A stretch of DNA of 64,000 nucleotides from positions 62,001-126,000 of the forward strand of contig NZ_JACIJD010000001.1 in NCBI RefSeq assembly GCF_014199205.1, in the 5' to 3' direction. The notes under the pieces are model-generated. The model was not told the origin of the DNA. It did not search any database and saw only the letters and a list, made by a program, of their open reading frames with translations. Shown here one piece after another: positions 37,416 through 45,592 of the stretch. Each line of letters opens with the position of its first letter. Positions within the stretch are counted from its first letter, which is position 1. Position numbers and translations under genes: made by a program. The stretch is from Muricoccus pecuniae. GTDB lineage: Bacteria; Pseudomonadota; Alphaproteobacteria; Acetobacterales; Acetobacteraceae.

Positions 37416-38231
37416 ATGCTCGAACTCCAGGACCTCACGCGCCGCTTCGGCGGCCGCGCCGCGGGCGACGGCGGGGGCCGCGCCGCGGTGGACGGCGTCA
37501 CCCTCGCCATCCCCGATGGCCAGATGGTCGGAATCATCGGCCGCTCGGGCGCGGGCAAGTCCACCCTGCTGCGGATGGTCAACCGCCTGACCGAGCCGAC
37601 ATCGGGCCGCATCCTGCACCACGGCACCGACGTCACCACGCTCCGCGGCCGGGCGCTGCGGGACTGGCGCACGCGCTGCGCGATGATCTTCCAGGGCTTC
37701 AACCTCATCCAGCGGCTGGACGTGCTGACCAACGTGCTCGTCGGCCGGCTGAACCACCGGCACGGCGCCCTGGCGGCGCTGAACTCGCTGCTGCTGCGCT
37801 TCACGCCGGAGGAGCGCGCCATGGCGCTCGACGCGCTGGACCGCTTCGACCTCGCCGAGCAGGCGCTGCAGCGCGCCGACACCCTCTCGGGCGGGCAGCA
37901 GCAGCGGGTGGCCATCGCGCGCGCCATGCTGCAGGAGCCGCGAATCCTGCTCGCCGACGAGCCCATCGCCTCGCTCGATCCGCGCAACGCGCGCGTGGTG
38001 ATGGAGGCGCTGCGCGACGTGAACCGGCGGGACGGGCTGACCGTGCTGGTGAACCTGCACCATCTCGACACCGCGCGGCGCTACTGCGACCGAATCATCG
38101 CCATGGCGGCCGGGCGCGTGGTGTTCGACGGCCCACCCTCGGTGCTCACCGGCGGCGAGGTGGAGGCGATCTACGGCGTGCCGGAAGAGGCGCTGGAGGC
38201 GGAGACGCCCCACGCCCCCGCGGCGGCCTGA
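37416..38231 (+). CDS. phnC: Phosphonate-type ABC transporter, ATP-binding subunit
   Basis: 271 aa. Walker [11 protein letters not shown]-loop [15 protein letters not shown], signature [15 protein letters not shown], Walker [13 protein letters not shown], switch His in NLHHLD. The FNLI and ASLDP motifs are typical of PhnC, which powers import of phosphonates, phosphite or hypophosphite. There is a Gly/Arg-rich insertion (residues 12-22) between the first strands. It begins the phnC-phnD-phnE-phnE operon. No C-P lyase, phn hydrolase or ptxD gene is next to it. Confidence 0.93.
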   Translation: MLELQDLTRRFGGRAAGDGGGRAAVDGVTLAIPDGQMVGIIGRSGAGKSTLLRMVNRLTEPTSGRILHHGTDVTTLRGRALRDWRTRCAMIFQGFNLIQRLDVLTNVLVGRLNHRHGALAALNSLLLRFTPEERAMALDALDRFDLAEQALQRADTLSGGQQQRVAIARAMLQEPRILLADEPIASLDPRNARVVMEALRDVNRRDGLTVLVNLHHLDTARRYCDRIIAMAAGRVVFDGPPSVLTGGEVEAIYGVPEEALEAETPHAPAAA

Positions 38232-38242
38232 GGGGGCAGGAC

Positions 38243-39235
38243 ATGCACAGCCGCCGCGCGCTTCTCGCCACCGCCGCGCTCGCCGGTGCGCCCACTACCG
38301 TGCCCGCGCTGGCGCAGGCCGCGCCCCGCCGCAGCACCGATCCCGGCACCGTCTTCCCCGAGCCCGGCCGCCGTCCCTGGGCGGATACCATCCCCGTGCT
38401 CCGCATCGGCATCTCCGGCGGGGAGAACGAGACGGACCGCCTCGCCCGCAACGAGCCCTACCGGCAATTGCTGGAGGAGACCTTCCGGCTTCCCGTGCGC
38501 CTCTACCCCGCCGCCGACTTCGCGGGGGTGGGCCAGGCCTTCGCCGCCGGGCGGATCGAGATGGCGCAGATGGGCGCGGCCAACTATGCCGGCACCTGGA
38601 TCGACACGCGCGGCGCCGTCGAGGCGCTGGTGGCGGCGGAGGGCGATGACGGATCGCTCGGCTACGTCTCCGTCATGGTGGTGCGGGCGGATTCCGGGAT
38701 CACCGACATCGCGGGGATGCGCGGCCGCACGCTCACCTGGGCCGATCCCGCCTCCACCTCCGGCTACTTCGCCCCACGCGCCGCGCTGCGCGCCGCCGGC
38801 ATCGACCCCGCGGGCTACTTCTCCCGCACGGGTTTCGCGGGCGGGCACGAGCAGGCCGTCGTCTCCGTGCTGCACGGGCAGTACGACGCCGCCTGCACCT
38901 GGGCCTCGGGGCAGGGCGATCCGGCCGCCGGCTTCTCCCGCGGGGCGCTGCGCGTGATGGTGGACAAGGGGATGCTCGACATGCGCGACCTCCGCGTGAT
39001 CTGGCGCAGCGACCCCATCCCCGCCGGCCCCATCGCCTGCCGCGCCGAGCTGCCGGACGCCTTCAAGGAGGACATGCGCCGCTTCTTCCTCGCCCTGCCG
39101 CTCGCGCATCGCGCGGTCTACGAGGGGATCGAGCGCGGCGGCGGCACGGGCTTCCGCACCGTCACCCATGCGGACTACGCGCTCGTGGTGAAGCTGCGCG
39201 AGGAGGAGGCGGCCGAGCGCCGCAGGAGGCGCTGA
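38243..39235 (+). CDS. phnD: Phosphonate-type ABC transporter, periplasmic binding protein
   Basis: 330 aa. The signal peptide is SRRALLATAALAGAPT, with a twin-Arg that could also direct Tat export. The mature part matches PhnD/PtxB-type binding proteins: LRIGISGGENETDRLARNEPY near the start, and DPASTSGYFAPRAAL in the ligand cleft. The stop is TGA at 39233-39235, inside the CTGA that may start phnE. An AGGAGG (39224-39229) just before the stop would serve the next gene. Confidence 0.9.
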   Translation: MHSRRALLATAALAGAPTTVPALAQAAPRRSTDPGTVFPEPGRRPWADTIPVLRIGISGGENETDRLARNEPYRQLLEETFRLPVRLYPAADFAGVGQAFAAGRIEMAQMGAANYAGTWIDTRGAVEALVAAEGDDGSLGYVSVMVVRADSGITDIAGMRGRTLTWADPASTSGYFAPRAALRAAGIDPAGYFSRTGFAGGHEQAVVSVLHGQYDAACTWASGQGDPAAGFSRGALRVMVDKGMLDMRDLRVIWRSDPIPAGPIACRAELPDAFKEDMRRFFLALPLAHRAVYEGIERGGGTGFRTVTHADYALVVKLREEEAAERRRRR

Positions 39236-40119
39236 GCGCCGCCCTCTCCCCCGCCGCCGCGCGCGGCGAAGCCGCCTTCCAGGCCGCGCGCCGTGCGCGG
39301 CGGGGGCGGGCGCTGCTGGGCCTTGCCCTTCTTCTCGCTGCCCTCCTCGCCGCCGCCTGGACGAGCGAGTTCCACCCCGCGGCGCTCGCCGCCGGCCTGC
39401 CCCGCGCGGGCGACTACTTTCTGCGCCTGCTGCCGGACCTCCGCTGGGCAACGCTGTTCGGCGGCTGGGAGACGGAGGGCAGCCTCGCCTTCTGGTTCTA
39501 CCGCCTGGACAAATGGGCACTGCTGCTGCTGGAGACGGCGAACATGGCCGCCCTCGCCACGCTGGCCGGCGGGGCGGTGGCGCTGCTCCTCGCCTTTCCT
39601 GCCGCGCGCAACACCGCACCGGGTCCCTGGTCCTACCGCCTCGCGCGGCGCGGGCTGGAGGCGATGCGGACGGTGCCGGAGATCGTCTATGCCCTCATCC
39701 TCGTCTGGGCCTTCGGCGTTGGCCCGCTGGCCGGCATCCTCGCCATCGCCGCCCACACCACGGGCGCGCTGGGCAAGCTCTTCGCCGAGGCAGTCGAGAA
39801 TGCCGACATGCGCCCCTGGGACGCGCTGCGCGCCGCGGGCGGAACCTGGGCCGAGGCCTGCCGCTTCGCGATGCTGCCGCAGGTGGCGCCGAACATCGTC
39901 AGCTACGCCCTGCTGCGCTTCGAGATCAACGTGCGCGGGGCGAGCGTGATCGGCTTCGTCGGCGCGGGCGGGATCGGGCAGGAGCTGTATCTCGTCATCA
40001 GCCAGAACTACTACGAGGAGATCTCGGCCATCATCCTGCTGATCGTGGTGGTGGTGGCGATGATCGACCTGCTCTCCGAAGCCCTGCGGCGGCGCCTCTC
40101 GGGGGATGTCCGGGCGTGA
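39232..40119 (+). CDS. phnE: Phosphonate-type ABC transporter, permease subunit 1 (probable CTG start)
   Basis: 295 aa if it starts at the CTG 39232, which overlaps the phnD stop as CTGA. The frame has no ATG, GTG or TTG until 39544, and a start there would lose the first membrane helix (GRALLGLALLLAALLAAAW) and the conserved stretch WTSEFHPAALAAGL. The permease loop EALRAAGGTWAEACRF-type sequence appears as DALRAAGGTWAEACRF. AGGAGG precedes the CTG by only two bases. The alternative is a sequencing error hiding an upstream start. Function is passage of the substrate with PhnC and PhnD. Confidence 0.85.
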   Translation: MSAALSPAAARGEAAFQAARRARRGRALLGLALLLAALLAAAWTSEFHPAALAAGLPRAGDYFLRLLPDLRWATLFGGWETEGSLAFWFYRLDKWALLLLETANMAALATLAGGAVALLLAFPAARNTAPGPWSYRLARRGLEAMRTVPEIVYALILVWAFGVGPLAGILAIAAHTTGALGKLFAEAVENADMRPWDALRAAGGTWAEACRFAMLPQVAPNIVSYALLRFEINVRGASVIGFVGAGGIGQELYLVISQNYYEEISAIILLIVVVVAMIDLLSEALRRRLSGDVRA

Positions 40120-40169
40120 GCGAAGCGAACGTCACGCCGGGCGTGAGCGAAGCGAACGTCACGCCGGGC
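40116..40169 (+). repeat. 27-bp tandem duplication at the start of the second permease
   Basis: Two identical 27-bp units (40116-40142, 40143-40169) encode VSEANVTPG twice; a diverged third begins at 40170 (VSGADV). Each unit starts with GTG. At each junction TCACGC-CGG-GCGTGA forms a perfect 6-3-6 palindrome (40132-40146, 40159-40173) that includes the GTG. Confidence 0.95.
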
Positions 40170-41006
40170 GTGAGTGGGGCGGATGTCGCGCGCTGGAAGG
40201 CTGCACTGCCCTCCGCCTTCTCCCTCACCCCGCGCCAGCGCGCGCTGCGCCTGGCGGGCGGGGCGGCCTTCCTCCTCTGGCTCGGCTGGGCGCTGTGGCT
40301 CTTCGACATCACGCCGGCGCGGCTGTGGAACGGGATGTCGGGCCTGTTCACCATCGTCAGGCTGATGATCCCGCCCTCGCCGGGCGAGCTGTGGGGCGAC
40401 ATCCTGCGCGGCATCGCCGAGAGCGTGGCGATGGCCTTTCTCGGCACGGTGATCGCGGCGGTGCTCGCCGTGCCGCTCGGCTTCCTCGGCGCGCGCAACA
40501 TCCTCACCGCGACGCTGCTGCGCTTCTCCCTCCGCCGCGTCTTCGACGGTCTGCGCGGCGTGGACCAGCTCATCTGGGCGCTCGCCTTCGTGCGCGCGGT
40601 CGGCCTCGGGCCGCTGGCGGGGGTGATGGCGCTGGCGGTCTCCGACCTCGCGACACTGTCCAAGCTCTATGCCGAGGCGATCGAGAACGCGGACCGCCGC
40701 CAGGCCGAGGGCGTGACGGCGGCGGGCGGATCGCGGCTGATGGCGATCCGCTTCGGCATCCTGCCGCAGGTGCTGCCGGTGATGCTGGCGCAGGCCCTCT
40801 ACTTCTTCGAGAGCAACACGCGCTCTGCCTCCATTCTCGGCGTCGTCGGCGCGGGCGGGATCGGGCTGCAGATCGCCGAGCGCATCAAGGTGCGCCACTG
40901 GGACGAGGTAGCGTTCATCATCCTGCTGATGGTGGTCACCGTCGGCCTCATCGACTGGCTCGGCGGGAAGTTGCGGCGCCGGCTGATCGGCGGGCAGGGC
41001 GCCTAG
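40116..41006 (+). CDS. phnE: Phosphonate-type ABC transporter, permease subunit 2
   Basis: 296 aa from the GTG at 40116, which overlaps the first permease stop as GTGA. About six membrane helices; the ATPase-docking loop is in AEGVTAAGGSRLMAIRFGILPQVLP. Family motifs include VPLGFLGARN, LRGVDQLIWALAFVRAVGLGP and FFESNTRSASILGVVGAGG. GTG codons at 40143 and 40170, produced by the tandem repeat, are alternative starts that would remove 9 or 18 residues without touching the permease domain. Two PhnE proteins in one operon suggest a heterodimeric permease. Confidence 0.92.
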   Translation: MSEANVTPGVSEANVTPGVSGADVARWKAALPSAFSLTPRQRALRLAGGAAFLLWLGWALWLFDITPARLWNGMSGLFTIVRLMIPPSPGELWGDILRGIAESVAMAFLGTVIAAVLAVPLGFLGARNILTATLLRFSLRRVFDGLRGVDQLIWALAFVRAVGLGPLAGVMALAVSDLATLSKLYAEAIENADRRQAEGVTAAGGSRLMAIRFGILPQVLPVMLAQALYFFESNTRSASILGVVGAGGIGLQIAERIKVRHWDEVAFIILLMVVTVGLIDWLGGKLRRRLIGGQGA

Positions 41007-41015
41007 AACGACGAA

Positions 41016-41042
41016 GGGCGCCGGTCCCCCTGACCGGCGCCC
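41016..41042. terminator. Bidirectional terminator hairpin
   Basis: GGGCGCCGGTC (41016-41026), loop CCCCT, GACCGGCGCCC (41032-41042) is a perfect 11-bp stem between the convergent phnE and gcrA stops. No T run, as with other GC-rich terminators here. Confidence 0.65.
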
Positions 41043-41079
41043 CCCGACATGCCCGGCAATGACGCGCCGGGCAATCCCG

Positions 41080-41583
41080 TCAGGCCGCGTCCTCGCGGCG
41101 GTCGCGCGCCTTCACATAGGCGATCGAGGCGTGCTCGAGGCAGTAGGGCTTTCCGGCGAAAGCCTCGGATGTGCAGAAGCGGAACTCCGGCGTGCCGGGC
41201 TCTCCGATCGGCCAGCAGCAGCTGCGCGCGTTGCTGCGCTGGAAGGGGCGCACCACGGGCGGCGGCGGTGCGGCGCGCAGGACGGGCGCGGCGGGGCGCG
41301 CCACGCTCTCCACGGGCGCCGGTGCCTGCGCCACGGGGCGCGGTGCCGGTGCGGGCACTGCCGGTGCCGTGGATGCTGCGGGCGCCACGGGGCGCGGCGC
41401 GGCGGAGGCCGCGGCGGCCTGCTCGCGCTGGATCGGGCTCGGACGCGCCGGCAGGTGCAGGCGATGCGCCTTTCCGACGACAGCGTTCTTCGAGATCCCC
41501 ATGCGGCGACCGATCTCGGCGGTGGAGTGTCCCTCCGCCCAGAGTGCCCTGAGTTGCTCGATCGCTTCCGCTGACCAGTCCAT
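41080..41583 (-). CDS. gcrA: Cell cycle regulator GcrA
   Basis: 167 aa. GcrA is an alphaproteobacterial sigma-70-associated regulator that reads methylated GANTC sites. The N-terminal DNA-binding domain begins MDWSAEAIEQLRALWAEGHS, with the helix STAEIGRRMGISKNAVVGK. A Pro/Ala-rich linker (about 50-115) follows, then the C-terminal sigma-binding domain with Cys/Trp/His motifs (SCCWPIGEPGTPEFRFC, PYCLEHASIAY). The ATG at 41583 gives the family's exact N-terminus. A cluster of GANTC and DnaA-like motifs lies about 100 bases upstream. Confidence 0.95.
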   Translation of the reverse strand: MDWSAEAIEQLRALWAEGHSTAEIGRRMGISKNAVVGKAHRLHLPARPSPIQREQAAAASAAPRPVAPAASTAPAVPAPAPRPVAQAPAPVESVARPAAPVLRAAPPPPVVRPFQRSNARSCCWPIGEPGTPEFRFCTSEAFAGKPYCLEHASIAYVKARDRREDAA

Positions 41584-41664
41584 CGCGGCTACCCCCGTCA
41601 ACGTCGATACAAGATACGGTAGGTCATGCGGTTGCTGTCCCACAAGATGAGGCGCACGAAAACT

Positions 41665-41714
41665 TGTGGACGGATATGTGGGTGACTCTGTGGACAGGAT
41701 TCGGTGTGTGAATC
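41665..41714 (-). promoter_or_regulatory. GANTC and DnaA-like motif cluster upstream of gcrA
   Basis: Three GANTC sites (GACTC 41684-41688, GATTC 41698-41702, GAATC 41710-41714) and two TGTGGA cores (41665-41670, 41689-41694), the conserved half of a DnaA box, lie within 50 bases. A CCACAAG/CTTGTGG inverted repeat (41640-41646, 41663-41669) adjoins. In Caulobacter, gcrA expression depends on DnaA; methylation control is inferred. Confidence 0.5.
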
Positions 41715-41749
41715 GGAACAGCGCCTTGGGTGTTCCACTTCACGCAGAA

Positions 41750-42715
41750 TTAGAAGAGCAGCCCCTTTCTCAACATCCCGTGCACGCCCTTCTCGCCGTT
41801 CACCGTTTGCGTCACGCGGAAATCCACCGCGAGCGAGCAGAACTGGTACGCATCGGCGGGCGAGAGGTTCGTGCGCTGCGCGATGAAGGCGATCATCTCG
41901 CGCAGCGCCTGCTTCATCGCGAGGTCAAGGTCCTCGTTCATCCCCATTGTGATGAAGTGTGAGGGAGTTTCGGCGCGCGGAAAGCGCAGCACAGGGTCGC
42001 GCGCGCCACCGCCCTTCTCGACATCGAGGCGGAAGGTACCGGTGAGGCAGGTCTCCAGCGCGTTGATGCAGACCTCGCCATCGCCCTGAACGCCGTGCCC
42101 GTCGCCGGCGGAGAAGCGCGCGCCCGGGACATGGACGGGCAGCCAGAGAGTCGTGCCCTCCACCAGCTCCTTGTTGTCGAGGTTGCCGCCATGCGCGCGC
42201 GGCTCCTTCGTGGAGATGCGTCCCCACTCCTCCGGCGGCGCGACTCCCATCACGCCGAAGAAGGGCGCGAGATCCAGCTTGATGCCGCCGCCCATCGGCA
42301 GGGTGCAGGTCTTCGCCGCCTGGTCCACGGGGATGTGCAGCATGCGGCGGAAGGGGAAGTCCTCGGGCAGCGTGCCGGCGAGCGGGCGGAAGCCGCAGAA
42401 GCCCCAGTCGGAGCCCAGCTCGATGCGCTCGATGTCCACGCGCAGCGCGTCGCCCGGCTCCGCGCCGCGCACTTCGACGGGGCCGGTGATGATGTGGCCT
42501 ACCGCGCCCGCCGTGTTCGCCTGCGCGATGTCGCGCAGCGCCTGCGGCACCGTCATCCCGCTCTCCGGGCCCGGCACGGCGTCGCCCAGGCCGGAGACGC
42601 ATTGCAGCGTCACGCGCTCGCCCGCCGCGATGCTCGCCACGGGCGGGAAGGCCGCGTCGAACACGCCGATGCGCGTCGTCTGCGGGGTGGCGGGCACGAA
42701 ATGCGGAGAGGTCAT
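41750..42715 (-). CDS. Acetamidase/formamidase family protein
   Basis: 321 aa. Hydrolyses short-chain amides to acid and ammonia. Family features include GMTVPQALRDIAQANTAG-like N-terminal region, GHIITGPVEVRGAEPGDAL, GFCGFRPLAGTLPEDF, HGGNLDNKELVEGTTLWLP and HGVQGDGEVC. No signal peptide. The ATG at 42715 gives the family's usual start. It is a single gene; nitrogen scavenging is a plausible role next to the nitrate genes elsewhere in the window, but that is inference. Confidence 0.93.
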   Translation of the reverse strand: MTSPHFVPATPQTTRIGVFDAAFPPVASIAAGERVTLQCVSGLGDAVPGPESGMTVPQALRDIAQANTAGAVGHIITGPVEVRGAEPGDALRVDIERIELGSDWGFCGFRPLAGTLPEDFPFRRMLHIPVDQAAKTCTLPMGGGIKLDLAPFFGVMGVAPPEEWGRISTKEPRAHGGNLDNKELVEGTTLWLPVHVPGARFSAGDGHGVQGDGEVCINALETCLTGTFRLDVEKGGGARDPVLRFPRAETPSHFITMGMNEDLDLAMKQALREMIAFIAQRTNLSPADAYQFCSLAVDFRVTQTVNGEKGVHGMLRKGLLF

Positions 42716-42798
42716 CGAATCGGGCTCCGTGGTCGCGGGCAGTCTCGCGCGGTCGCGCGCGTTTGGCGAGGCGTGCCCGGCCGTGTCGCTGAGTCCGG

Positions 42799-44097
42799 TC
42801 AGCCGGAAGCCCGCGCGCGCAGCCGCAGCAGGCTGACGAGGGCGCCCAGCGCGGCCATGCCGCAGCCGATGGCGAGCGCCAGCTTCGGCGCCCCCACCGG
42901 CATGCCCGGCATCCATCCCAGCACCAGCCCCACCAGCGCGGCGCCCGTGGTCTGGCCGAGGAGTCGCGCGGTGCTCAGCATCCCGCTCGCCCCGCCCGCG
43001 CGCTCGGGCGGGGCGGCGCCGACCATGGTGCGGTTGTTGGGCGTCTGGAACAGGCCGAAGCCGAAGCCGCCGAGGACCATGCGCCAGACGATGTCGGCCA
43101 CATCGGGCGAGGGCGGCAGCACCGCCAGCAGCCCCAGCCCCGCCGACATCATCGCCAGCCCCACCCCGCCCAGCACCGCGGCCGGCACGCGCTCCATCAG
43201 CCGGCCCGAGAGGGGGGCGGCGATGGCGGTGGCGAGGAACCAGGGCGTGGTCAGCAACCCGGCGGTGAAGACGGAGAAGCCGTATCCGCTCTGCAGCAGG
43301 AAGGGCAGGGCGGAGAAGGCGAGCCCCTGCGCCATGAAGGAGCAGACGGAGGTGCAGACCGAGAGGGTGAAGACCGGGATCCGCAGCAGGTCCACCGGCA
43401 GCAGCGGCTTCGCCACCCCCACCTGCCGCCGCACCAGCAGGGCGCCGGCGGCCAGCCCGGCCAGCACCTGCGGCAGCGCCGCCCAGAGCCCGCCCCCATG
43501 GGCAAGGGCGTCGAGGCCGAGGATGAGCAGGCCGAAGGTGGAGGCCGAGAGCAGGGCGCTGACGATGTCGAAGCGCTGGCGGCCGCGCGGGCTCTCGGGC
43601 AGGGCGCGCCATCCGATCAGCAGGGCGCCCAGCCCGATCGGCACGTTCACCGCGAAGATCCAGGGCCAGTCCGCGACGCCGAGGATCAGCCCCGCCACCG
43701 TCGGCCCCGCGGCGGCCGCGGAGGAGACGATCATCGCGTTCAGCCCAAGCCCCCGCGCCAGCCGGGCCCGCGGCTGGATGAATCGGATGATCGCCGAGTT
43801 CACGCTCATCAGCCCCGCCGCGCCGAAGCCCTGGATCGCGCGTCCGGCCACCAGCCCCTCGAAGCTGCCGGCCATGGCGCAGCCGAGCGAGGCGATGGTG
43901 AAGAGCACGAGGCCGCCGAGATAGACGCGGCGATAGCCGATGATCTCCCCCAGCGCCGCCAGCGGCAGCAGGGAGACGGTGACGGCGAGCTGGTAGGCGT
44001 TGGTCGCCCAGATGGCCGAGGCGGGCGAGGTGTCCAGCGCCCGCGCGATGGTCGGCAGCGCCGCCGAGCCGATGGTGCTGTCGATCACCGACATCAT
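42799..44097 (-). CDS. MFS transporter, DHA2-like (start uncertain)
   Basis: 432 aa from the first ATG at 44097, about 13 helices. Motif A is PLAALGEIIGYRRVYLG; motif C-like AAAGPTVAGLILG follows. The ATG lies inside the first helix: the upstream codons encode HLATLAVALGI in the same frame, which completes helix 1, but the extended frame to 44228 has no ATG, GTG or TTG, only CTG codons (44127, 44184, 44202). The true start is probably one of these. It is divergent from hemW. Exporter function likely; substrate unknown. Confidence 0.85.
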   Translation of the reverse strand: MMSVIDSTIGSAALPTIARALDTSPASAIWATNAYQLAVTVSLLPLAALGEIIGYRRVYLGGLVLFTIASLGCAMAGSFEGLVAGRAIQGFGAAGLMSVNSAIIRFIQPRARLARGLGLNAMIVSSAAAAGPTVAGLILGVADWPWIFAVNVPIGLGALLIGWRALPESPRGRQRFDIVSALLSASTFGLLILGLDALAHGGGLWAALPQVLAGLAAGALLVRRQVGVAKPLLPVDLLRIPVFTLSVCTSVCSFMAQGLAFSALPFLLQSGYGFSVFTAGLLTTPWFLATAIAAPLSGRLMERVPAAVLGGVGLAMMSAGLGLLAVLPPSPDVADIVWRMVLGGFGFGLFQTPNNRTMVGAAPPERAGGASGMLSTARLLGQTTGAALVGLVLGWMPGMPVGAPKLALAIGCGMAALGALVSLLRLRARASG

Positions 44098-44345
44098 GAT
44101 CCCGAGCGCGACCGCGAGGGTGGCCAGGTGGCGGCGGGGGGTGGGAAGGCCGTCGGGGAAGACGGCGGGCGGGGGAGGGAGCAGGGCCTTGGCACCTCGC
44201 AGCGGCCGTTCGCCGGCCGGGGCGCCCTAACTGCGCCCGATGCGCCGGCTTGGCTACACCCCGCGCCCCACCCCGCACCCCTGCATGGCCGGGCGGCGGG
44301 CGGGCCGCCTTCCGCCCGGCCACCCTCCGTGACCATATCCCCGCC

Positions 44346-45539
44346 GTGACCGACGCCCCCATCCTCGCCCGGCCCGCCGCCGACATCGCGGAGCCGCTGG
44401 CCCTCTACGTCCACTGGCCCTTCTGCGCGGCCAAGTGCCCCTATTGCGACTTCAACTCCCATGTCCGCCCGGGGGTGGACGCCGCCCGCCACGGCCGCGC
44501 CCTGCTGGCCGAGCTGGAGCACGAGGCGGGCAGGGCGGGCCGGCGGCGGCTGGTCTCGATCTTCTTCGGCGGCGGCACGCCCTCCCTCATGCCGCCCGAG
44601 GCGGTGGCCGCCCTCATCGCCCGCGCCCGCACCCTGTTCGAGCCCGCGCCCGATCTGGAAATCACGCTGGAGGCCAACCCGACGAGCGTGGAGGCCGGCA
44701 AGCTGCGGGAGTTCCGCGCCGCCGGGGTGAACCGCCTCTCGCTCGGCGTTCAGGCGCTCGACGCGGCCTCGCTCGGCTTCCTCGGCCGCAACCACTCGGC
44801 GGGGGAGGCGGTAGCGGCGCTGGAGCACGCGCGCGCTACCTTCCCGCGCCTGTCCTTCGACCTCATCTACGCCCGCCCCGGCCAGGGGGAGGCGGCTTGG
44901 CGGGAGGAGCTGCGGCGCGCCCTCTCGCTGGCCGCCGACCACCTCTCGCTCTACCAGCTCACCGTCGAGCCCGGCACGCGCTTCGCGACCGAGCACGCCC
45001 GCGGCGCCTTCCATCTTCCGGAAGGGGACGAGGCCGCCGCCCTCTATGCCGCGACGGCCGAGGAGGCCGCCCGCTTCGGCCTCCTGCCCTATGAGGTCAG
45101 CAACTATGCCAGGCCCGGCGCGGAGAGCCGACACAACCTCGCCTACTGGCGCTACGGCGACTATCTCGGCATCGGCGCCGGCGCGCACCAGCGGCTGACG
45201 ACCGGTGGCGAGGTGTTCGCCGCCCGCCGCCACCGCGCGCCCGAGATCTGGCTGGAGCGCGTGGAGCGGGACGGCCATGCCCGGGTGGAGGAGGAGGCGC
45301 TGACCCCGGTGGAGCGCGGGCGCGAGGCGATGCTGATGGGCCTGCGCCTGGCCGAAGGGATCGACCCCGCCCGCATCGAGGCCCGCAGCGGCCTGGACTT
45401 CGACGCGGTGGTGGACCACGCCATGCTCGAGGCGCTGATGGAGGAGGGCTACCTCCGCTGGCTCCCCGGTGGCCGGCTGGGGGCCACGATGGAGGGCCGG
45501 CTGCGGCTCGACGCCCTGCTCCCCGTGCTGCTGCGCTGA
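44346..45539 (+). CDS. hemW: Radical SAM heme chaperone HemW
   Basis: 397 aa. The radical SAM cluster is CAAKCPYC with the following DFNSH, the form found in HemW, which inserts heme into respiratory enzymes, rather than in the oxygen-independent coproporphyrinogen oxidase HemN. Other motifs: FFGGGTPSL, RLSLGVQALD, DLIYARPGQ, YEVSNYARPG and the C-terminal HemN domain. The GTG at 44346 is chosen; a frame start at 44250 adds residues without similarity. It is divergent from an MFS gene. Confidence 0.93.
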   Translation: MTDAPILARPAADIAEPLALYVHWPFCAAKCPYCDFNSHVRPGVDAARHGRALLAELEHEAGRAGRRRLVSIFFGGGTPSLMPPEAVAALIARARTLFEPAPDLEITLEANPTSVEAGKLREFRAAGVNRLSLGVQALDAASLGFLGRNHSAGEAVAALEHARATFPRLSFDLIYARPGQGEAAWREELRRALSLAADHLSLYQLTVEPGTRFATEHARGAFHLPEGDEAAALYAATAEEAARFGLLPYEVSNYARPGAESRHNLAYWRYGDYLGIGAGAHQRLTTGGEVFAARRHRAPEIWLERVERDGHARVEEEALTPVERGREAMLMGLRLAEGIDPARIEARSGLDFDAVVDHAMLEALMEEGYLRWLPGGRLGATMEGRLRLDALLPVLLR

Positions 45540-45592
45540 CCCTGGCCCCGCGGCGCCTTGACCCCGGCACCGCTTCGGCCGCGTATGCGCCC

